NCBI GenBank assembly: GCA_964431685.1
Contig: CAYSLA010000137.1
Location: 1-9,212 of the forward strand
Reading direction: 5' to 3'
From: CAYSLA01 sp964431685
Lineage (GTDB): Bacteria; Armatimonadota; UBA5829
DNA: 9,212 nucleotides
The notes beneath the pieces are model-generated. The model saw nothing but the letters and a program-made list of their open reading frames with translations, had not been told where the DNA came from and did no database searches. Within the stretch, counting starts at the first letter, position 1; every line of letters starts with the position of its first letter. Below, one piece after another: positions 5,024-9,212 of this stretch. A program made the position numbers and the translations under genes.

Positions 5024-7075
5024 ATGAAGAAGGTATTTGCACTAACAACCGTTGCAGTGCTTTGGTTCGGCGGCTTGGTTCAAGCGAACGTGTTCAACTT
5101 GGGCACGGGGTTTACGAACTTGGAAACAGTACCGGTGGGTGACCCGGGAAATGCGGCTGACACTAGCGGTTATGGGTCAGTCGGGTACGCCTACCACATC
5201 GGCAAGTACGAAGTAACTGCTAAGCAGTACGCCGACTTCCTGAACCACAAAGCCACCTGTAACGGTGATCCGTACGGGCTTTACAACACGGCCATGGCTG
5301 CTGGATGCAACATCCAGCGTACCGGGGGCGGTACCGTGGCCAACCCCTACATTTACACCGTGGCTGACGACTGGGCGAACAGGCCTGTGAACTACGTGAG
5401 TTTCTTGGACGCCTGCCGTTTCGCCAACTGGTTAGGTAATGGCCAGGGGGATGGCAACACTGAGGACGGCGCTTACACACTGTGGGGCTATACCGGCTGG
5501 AACGACCGCCGTTATGATGGGGGCTACATATATCGCAACGACTGTGCGAAGTGGGCTGTGACCAGCGAGGATGAGTGGTACAAGGCTGCGTATTACAAGG
5601 CCGGCGGAATCGCCGCCGGTTACTGGGACTATCCCACGCAGAGCGACATCTCCATGACGCCGAGTAACGACCTGGTCAACCCAGACCCCGGCAACAACGC
5701 CAACTTTTCAGACCAGGCCGGTTACACTGTAGGCGCTCCTTACTACCGGACCAACGTCGGTGAGTTTGTGAACTCCGAGAGTGCCTATGGCACATTCGAT
5801 CAGGGCGGCAACGTCTGGGAGTGGAATGAGGCGATATTGGGGACGGGCAGGGACCCGACCGAAAGCGAGTGGGAGCAGTATTTCGTCTATCGTGGCTGGC
5901 GCGGCGGATCCTTCAGCAGCAGTAACGTTAGCTGTCTGCAATCATCGTATCGCCACTACGATTCCTACGGGTTCGATACCCGCGAATTCGGCTGGATCTA
6001 TCGGCCGGTGGTGGAAGCCTCTTATACAGGGTTCCGTGTCTCTGAAGTTGTTCCTGGTCCGGTTCGTGCCGTGCGAATATCCGACTTGAGCAATACCCCG
6101 TTGCCGCCAAACCCTATCAAGGTTTGGGGCACGGTAACGAGCGCATCGCCAATGAAGATAGGAGATGGAACTATAGAGATTCCAGTTAGTGGTCTGGCCG
6201 CATTACCGGGTGATTTCGTAGTGGTAACCTGCACATACAGGGTTGATGGGTTGTTCAATCACGTTTTGACCGCACTTGGGCCGACAGATATCTACATCAG
6301 TCCAGCCCACGTTCAGATGGTCCGTATTCCTGCCGGCCATTTCCTGATGGGAAACAACGGCGACGAGGGATATTCTTGGGGTGACGAACACCCCCAGCAC
6401 TCGGTCGTTCTGCCTGGCTACTACGTCGGCAAGTATGAGATAACTCGGGGTGAGTACCGTGTTTTTATGAATGCCGGCGGTTACTCGAACCCGTCTTATT
6501 GGTCGAGCGAAGGGTGGAGTTGGAGAGTCAACGAGAACCGCACGCAGCCGGAATACTGGGATGCTGTTCAGAACTGGGGCAGCGGCAGCTTCACTCAGAC
6601 CGACAACCACCCTGTGGTCGGTGTGAGCTACTATGAAGCTGAGGCGTTTTGCAGTTGGGCCGGTGGGCGTCTGCCTACCGAAGCCGAGTGGGAAAAGGCG
6701 GCGAGGTGGACGGGTAGCTATCCCAATGTCTATCCTTGGGCAAACACGTGGGATGGCCAGAACTGCAATAACTGGTTTGATTATAGCGCTGCAGGTGGAG
6801 GATACGCAAAGTATCAGACTGCTCCGGTTGGCAGCTATCCGGGCGGGTTGAGCCCTTATGGTTGTCACGACATGGCCGGAAACGCATTGGAGTGGTGCCA
6901 AGACTGGACAAAGTCGTATCCGGGCAGCACAACCCCATTTGACAACACGAACGTCTATCGTGCCCTGCGTGGCGGCGCCTGGAACACCGACCCAGGCCGT
7001 GTTCGCTGCGCCTATCGCAGCCAGGGGTTACCAAGTGACAACGACCACAGCATCGGATTCCGCCTTGCACGTTGA
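5024..7075 (+). CDS. Secreted protein with two SUMF1 (FGE-sulfatase) domains
   Basis: A 683-residue exported protein. Residues 1-21 are a signal peptide (MKKVFALTTV, cleavage near VQA). Domain 1 (about 45-341) has VGYAYHIGKYEVTAKQYADF, NRPVNYVSFLDACRFANWL, DQGGNVWEWNE and RGGSF, ending TGFRVSE. Residues 347-420 form an OB-like linker domain (KVWGTVT, GDGT, GDFVVVT) related to the end of the preceding gene product. Domain 2 (428-683) has MVRIPAGHFLMG, GKYEITRGEY, GGRLPTEAEWEKAARW, HDMAGNALEWCQDW, RGGAW and IGFRLAR. In true formylglycine-generating enzymes the RGGS motif is followed by two active-site cysteines. Domain 1 keeps only Cys304 and domain 2 lacks the pattern, so sulfatase activation is unlikely and a binding or structural role is more probable. 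ATG 5024 follows AGGAGGG at good spacing. The NTF2-like gene begins 27 bp after the stop and is probably co-transcribed. Confidence 0.92.
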   Translation: MKKVFALTTVAVLWFGGLVQANVFNLGTGFTNLETVPVGDPGNAADTSGYGSVGYAYHIGKYEVTAKQYADFLNHKATCNGDPYGLYNTAMAAGCNIQRTGGGTVANPYIYTVADDWANRPVNYVSFLDACRFANWLGNGQGDGNTEDGAYTLWGYTGWNDRRYDGGYIYRNDCAKWAVTSEDEWYKAAYYKAGGIAAGYWDYPTQSDISMTPSNDLVNPDPGNNANFSDQAGYTVGAPYYRTNVGEFVNSESAYGTFDQGGNVWEWNEAILGTGRDPTESEWEQYFVYRGWRGGSFSSSNVSCLQSSYRHYDSYGFDTREFGWIYRPVVEASYTGFRVSEVVPGPVRAVRISDLSNTPLPPNPIKVWGTVTSASPMKIGDGTIEIPVSGLAALPGDFVVVTCTYRVDGLFNHVLTALGPTDIYISPAHVQMVRIPAGHFLMGNNGDEGYSWGDEHPQHSVVLPGYYVGKYEITRGEYRVFMNAGGYSNPSYWSSEGWSWRVNENRTQPEYWDAVQNWGSGSFTQTDNHPVVGVSYYEAEAFCSWAGGRLPTEAEWEKAARWTGSYPNVYPWANTWDGQNCNNWFDYSAAGGGYAKYQTAPVGSYPGGLSPYGCHDMAGNALEWCQDWTKSYPGSTTPFDNTNVYRALRGGAWNTDPGRVRCAYRSQGLPSDNDHSIGFRLAR

Positions 7076-7102
7076 TGTCCAGTTCCGAAAGAGGTGACCA
7101 CG

Positions 7103-7588
7103 ATGCGCAAGATCATTTTGTTGGCTGCGGCTGTACTGGCTTTGGGCTATGCGGTGTTCGCGTGGGCGACTGTGGATCGCCGAGGCGATGAGGCGCAGAT
7201 CAGGTCTGTGATCCGGGATGCGGCGGATGCCGTGCGGGTTCGAGGCGTGAACACAATCATCTCCCACGTCTCTGCCGACTATCAGGATGATTCCGGCCTG
7301 AGCCGCGACAGCCTGAGGCTGCTCGTCGGCCAGGCTCTGTGGGACGAGAGCCAGCGCTACAGGTGCGAGGCCCGTATTGAAGAGCTCACAGTAAACGGAG
7401 ACAAGGCTGAGGTAGTAACCCACGCCACAATCACCTCATACGAATCCGGTGAGAGAGTCTACGACCGCACCCTCACCCTGCTGTTTGCTCGGGAGAGCGG
7501 CCGGCACGCCGTCATTCTGCCCGTCAAGACATGGCGGGTGATCGGAAGCCGCGACGCAGGTCTGGATGTTGACAGTCTGCTGCAATAG
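7103..7588 (+). CDS. Small exported or membrane-anchored NTF2-like protein
   Basis: A 161-residue protein with a hydrophobic N-terminus (MRKIILLAAAVLALGYAVFA), either a signal peptide or a membrane anchor. The rest reads as a cystatin-like/NTF2-like alpha-plus-beta fold of the SnoaL/DUF4440 type: a helix (DEAQIRSVIRDAADAVR), a HVSADYQDDSG segment as in 'fsddy', a helix (RDSLRLLVGQALW), then strands AEVVTHATI, DRTLTLLFAR and KTWRVIGSR. Such domains bind small ligands or serve as scaffolds. No catalytic residues can be assigned. ATG 7103 is preferred over the GTG at 7094 because the GTG lies within the AGAGGTGA ribosome-binding site. It sits 27 bp behind the SUMF1-domain gene with no terminator or promoter between, so it likely shares that transcript. 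The family call rests on fold pattern only. Confidence 0.75.
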   Translation: MRKIILLAAAVLALGYAVFAWATVDRRGDEAQIRSVIRDAADAVRVRGVNTIISHVSADYQDDSGLSRDSLRLLVGQALWDESQRYRCEARIEELTVNGDKAEVVTHATITSYESGERVYDRTLTLLFARESGRHAVILPVKTWRVIGSRDAGLDVDSLLQ

Positions 7589-7696
7589 ACCGGGCACAAC
7601 GGCTTCCAGATTGTCTCCACACCCGAGAAGCGCCTGTCCGCCCGCACTCGGAACTGACCGCCTTGCCCGGGCCTGAAACATTGTTTTTTGTGCCTG

Positions 7697-7719
7697 AACC
7701 GCGCCATTTTCGCGGTTTT
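7697..7719 (+). terminator. Possible intrinsic terminator hairpin
   Basis: AACCGCG (7697-7703) and CGCGGTT (7711-7717) make a perfect 7-bp stem with a 7-base loop, followed only by a short T run (TTTT, partly inside the stem). It lies about 110 bp after the NTF2-like stop and just before the next promoter, a sensible place for transcription to end. The weak T tract keeps confidence moderate. Bases 7589-7696 show no gene. Confidence 0.45.
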
Positions 7720-7723
7720 GGGG

Positions 7724-7752
7724 TTGACAAACGCCCAAAAGTGGCATACACT
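7724..7752 (+). promoter_or_regulatory. Sigma-70-type promoter of the DUF362 gene
   Basis: TTGACA (7724-7729) is a perfect -35, followed after 17 bp by TACACT (7747-7752). The -10 region GTGGCATACACTGC resembles the GTGGTATACTGC of the SUMF1-gene promoter. Transcription would start near 7759, leaving an untranslated leader of about 60 bases before ATG 7820. Confidence 0.7.
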
Positions 7753-7819
7753 GCAATTGGAGGCGTCAGAGTCTTCGTTTGTCTTCTCGATGGGCCGGGT
7801 TCCGAATCGAGGCACGCAC

Positions 7820-9212
7820 ATGGATAAGAGTAGTCTGCATACACACGGTGGGCACGACGAGGGCGCGCGGCATTCGCACGTCTGCCCCAAGTCACGTCAG
7901 AAACGCGTCAGCGGCTGGCTGTTTCCCATAGTCGGTATACTGTCGTTTATATGGTTTCTGATCAGGGTGATCCCCAAGCCAAGTCGCGCGGCGTATCCGT
8001 GCCAGCGCATGGCGGCGCCGCTTGCGGCGAGCTTTGTGGTCTGGATTCTTGGAATCGTCGGGACGGCGCTCGCCTACCGCAAGTGGAAAGCTGCGATCAT
8101 TGAGCGCCGACGCTTCATACCGGCGCTGTGCGTCGCCGCTGCGTTGGCCGCCGGTATCGTGACTGTGACCAGCCAGCTCCGTCCGGTGGTGGCACAAGCG
8201 CCAGCCCACAACGCCATTGGAGTGGGTCAGGGCATCTATCCCGGCAGAGTTGTCTGGGTACACAATCCTGGGGCAACTGACTGGGCCGGATTCTCATCCT
8301 CCGAACGCTGGTACGATGACAGCCGCACCAATCCCGTTGTTGTCGAGAGGATGCTCTCCCAGTCTGTTCGTGGGCTTACCGGTAAGAGCGGCGACGCCGA
8401 GGCCTGGGACGCGATCTTCCGGTATTTCAACCAGAAGCAGGGCAGAGGCGACCGGGGGTACTATCCGGGCGAGAAGGTCATGATCAAGCTGAACCTCGTC
8501 ACCTGCAACACCAGAAACAACTGGGTCGACCTGGGAACTTTTGACAAGATAGCCACTGCAAAGAACCGCGTGGACGTATCGCCCCAGATGGTCAAGGGTT
8601 TGCTCAAAGCACTCGTGTATACGGTTGGAGTCAATCAGAGCGACATCACTGTGGGAGACAGCACTGCATATTGGCCCGCATGCTATCTGGACCAGATTCG
8701 CGCCCTGTTCCCGAACGTAAATTATGAGCAGAATGGTCCCGGCGCAGGGCGCACGGCGGCTGAGTTCTCAACGGTGCCGTTCTACTGGAGTACGTCGGGG
8801 GCGAATGGGAAGCTGCAGGACTACCTGCCGATATCCTGTGTTCAGGCGGCCTACTTCATAAACGTAGCTGTTCTTAAGGGGCACTCTTCGGGAGTGACTC
8901 TGTGCGGGAAGAACAACTATGGGTCCTTCATCAGAGACCCGGACGGGTATCTGGAGGGCCAGGGAATGAAGAACTACTACAACTGGCACCTGAGCCTGCC
9001 GAATGCCGGTTGGAGCCCCGGTATGGGGCACTACCGGGCAATGGTAGATATGATGGGCCATCCCGAGCTTGGGGGCAAGACGCTTCTCTACCTTATCGAT
9101 GGTCTCTACGGCGGTTACTATGCTGACTCCCTCCCCCGTAAATGGAACAGCGCGCCATTCAACGGCGACTGGCCATCAAGTGTGTTTGCATCACAGGATC
9201 CCGTGGCGATTG
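7820..9212 (+). CDS. DUF362 family membrane protein (partial, 3' end outside window)
   Basis: The first 464 codons, still open at the window edge. The N-terminus is rich in His and ends in Cys (HTHGGHDEGARHSHVC, 7-22). Three hydrophobic segments follow at about 33-50, 66-85 and 100-117, with the recognisable linker IPKPSRAAYPCQR (51-63). The rest fits DUF362: VMIKLNLV (220-227), DITVGDS (275-281), AAYFINVAVLKGHSSGVT (343-360), then LCGKNNYGSF (361-370) and the C-terminal signature SQDPVAI (458-464), just where the sequence is cut. DUF362 domains are of unknown function; some are fused to ferredoxin-type iron-sulfur domains, but none is visible so far. ATG 7820 has GAGG seven bases upstream. 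An in-frame ATG at 7790 would add ten residues but lacks a ribosome-binding site. The gene has its own promoter. Confidence 0.88.
   Translation, partial: MDKSSLHTHGGHDEGARHSHVCPKSRQKRVSGWLFPIVGILSFIWFLIRVIPKPSRAAYPCQRMAAPLAASFVVWILGIVGTALAYRKWKAAIIERRRFIPALCVAAALAAGIVTVTSQLRPVVAQAPAHNAIGVGQGIYPGRVVWVHNPGATDWAGFSSSERWYDDSRTNPVVVERMLSQSVRGLTGKSGDAEAWDAIFRYFNQKQGRGDRGYYPGEKVMIKLNLVTCNTRNNWVDLGTFDKIATAKNRVDVSPQMVKGLLKALVYTVGVNQSDITVGDSTAYWPACYLDQIRALFPNVNYEQNGPGAGRTAAEFSTVPFYWSTSGANGKLQDYLPISCVQAAYFINVAVLKGHSSGVTLCGKNNYGSFIRDPDGYLEGQGMKNYYNWHLSLPNAGWSPGMGHYRAMVDMMGHPELGGKTLLYLIDGLYGGYYADSLPRKWNSAPFNGDWPSSVFASQDPVAI

Noticed and set aside
6203..6901. Long minus-strand open frame opposite the SUMF1 gene
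   Set aside because: It is antisense to a gene with clear domain motifs, has no recognisable motif of its own and is a shadow of codon bias.
1..9212. CRISPR array, tRNA or rRNA genes
   Set aside because: No regularly spaced repeats, tRNA cloverleaf signatures or ribosomal RNA motifs were found on either strand.

Overview
The window comes from a bacterial chromosome of moderately high GC. It carries seven protein genes, one of them cut by the right edge, plus one decayed insertion-sequence gene. Phylum cannot be fixed from sequence alone. HAF-repeat proteins, large secreted sulfatase-modifying-factor (SUMF1) proteins and DUF362 membrane proteins together suggest an environmental bacterium of the Armatimonadota/Planctomycetota type, but this is a weak inference.

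Left part (1-1396, + strand): an intact acetyl-CoA C-acetyltransferase (thiolase) with all catalytic residues. It is preceded by a dispersed palindromic repeat and by a 44-bp direct duplication that copies the gene's ribosome-binding site and start codon.

Second part (1515-3100, - strand): a two-gene AbiE-type system. The AbiEi antitoxin/repressor gene comes first and overlaps the AbiEii nucleotidyltransferase toxin gene by ATGA. A pair of inverted 9-bp boxes lies at the promoter and is a likely autoregulatory operator. The system converges on the thiolase gene. Between it and the next gene lie about 590 bp of decayed mobile DNA: a transposase N-terminal remnant resembling IS66, and a possible ~117-bp miniature inverted-repeat element.

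Third part (3630-7588, + strand): three exported-protein genes in a row. They are a HAF-repeat protein (probable seven-unit propeller plus a C-terminal domain), a tandem SUMF1-domain protein, and a small NTF2-like protein. The first two have nearly the same promoter and leader (extended -10, conserved untranslated region, strong Shine-Dalgarno, same first codons) and share a small OB-like domain built around 'KVWG.VT'. They look like members of one co-regulated family of secreted proteins.

Right end (7697-9212, + strand): a hairpin, a good sigma-70-type promoter, and the first 464 codons of a DUF362 protein with a His-rich N-terminus and three predicted membrane segments.

No tRNA, rRNA or CRISPR array was seen. 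The best candidates for something undescribed are the paralogous promoter-leader cassette with its shared OB-like domain, and the duplicated translation-start region before the thiolase.
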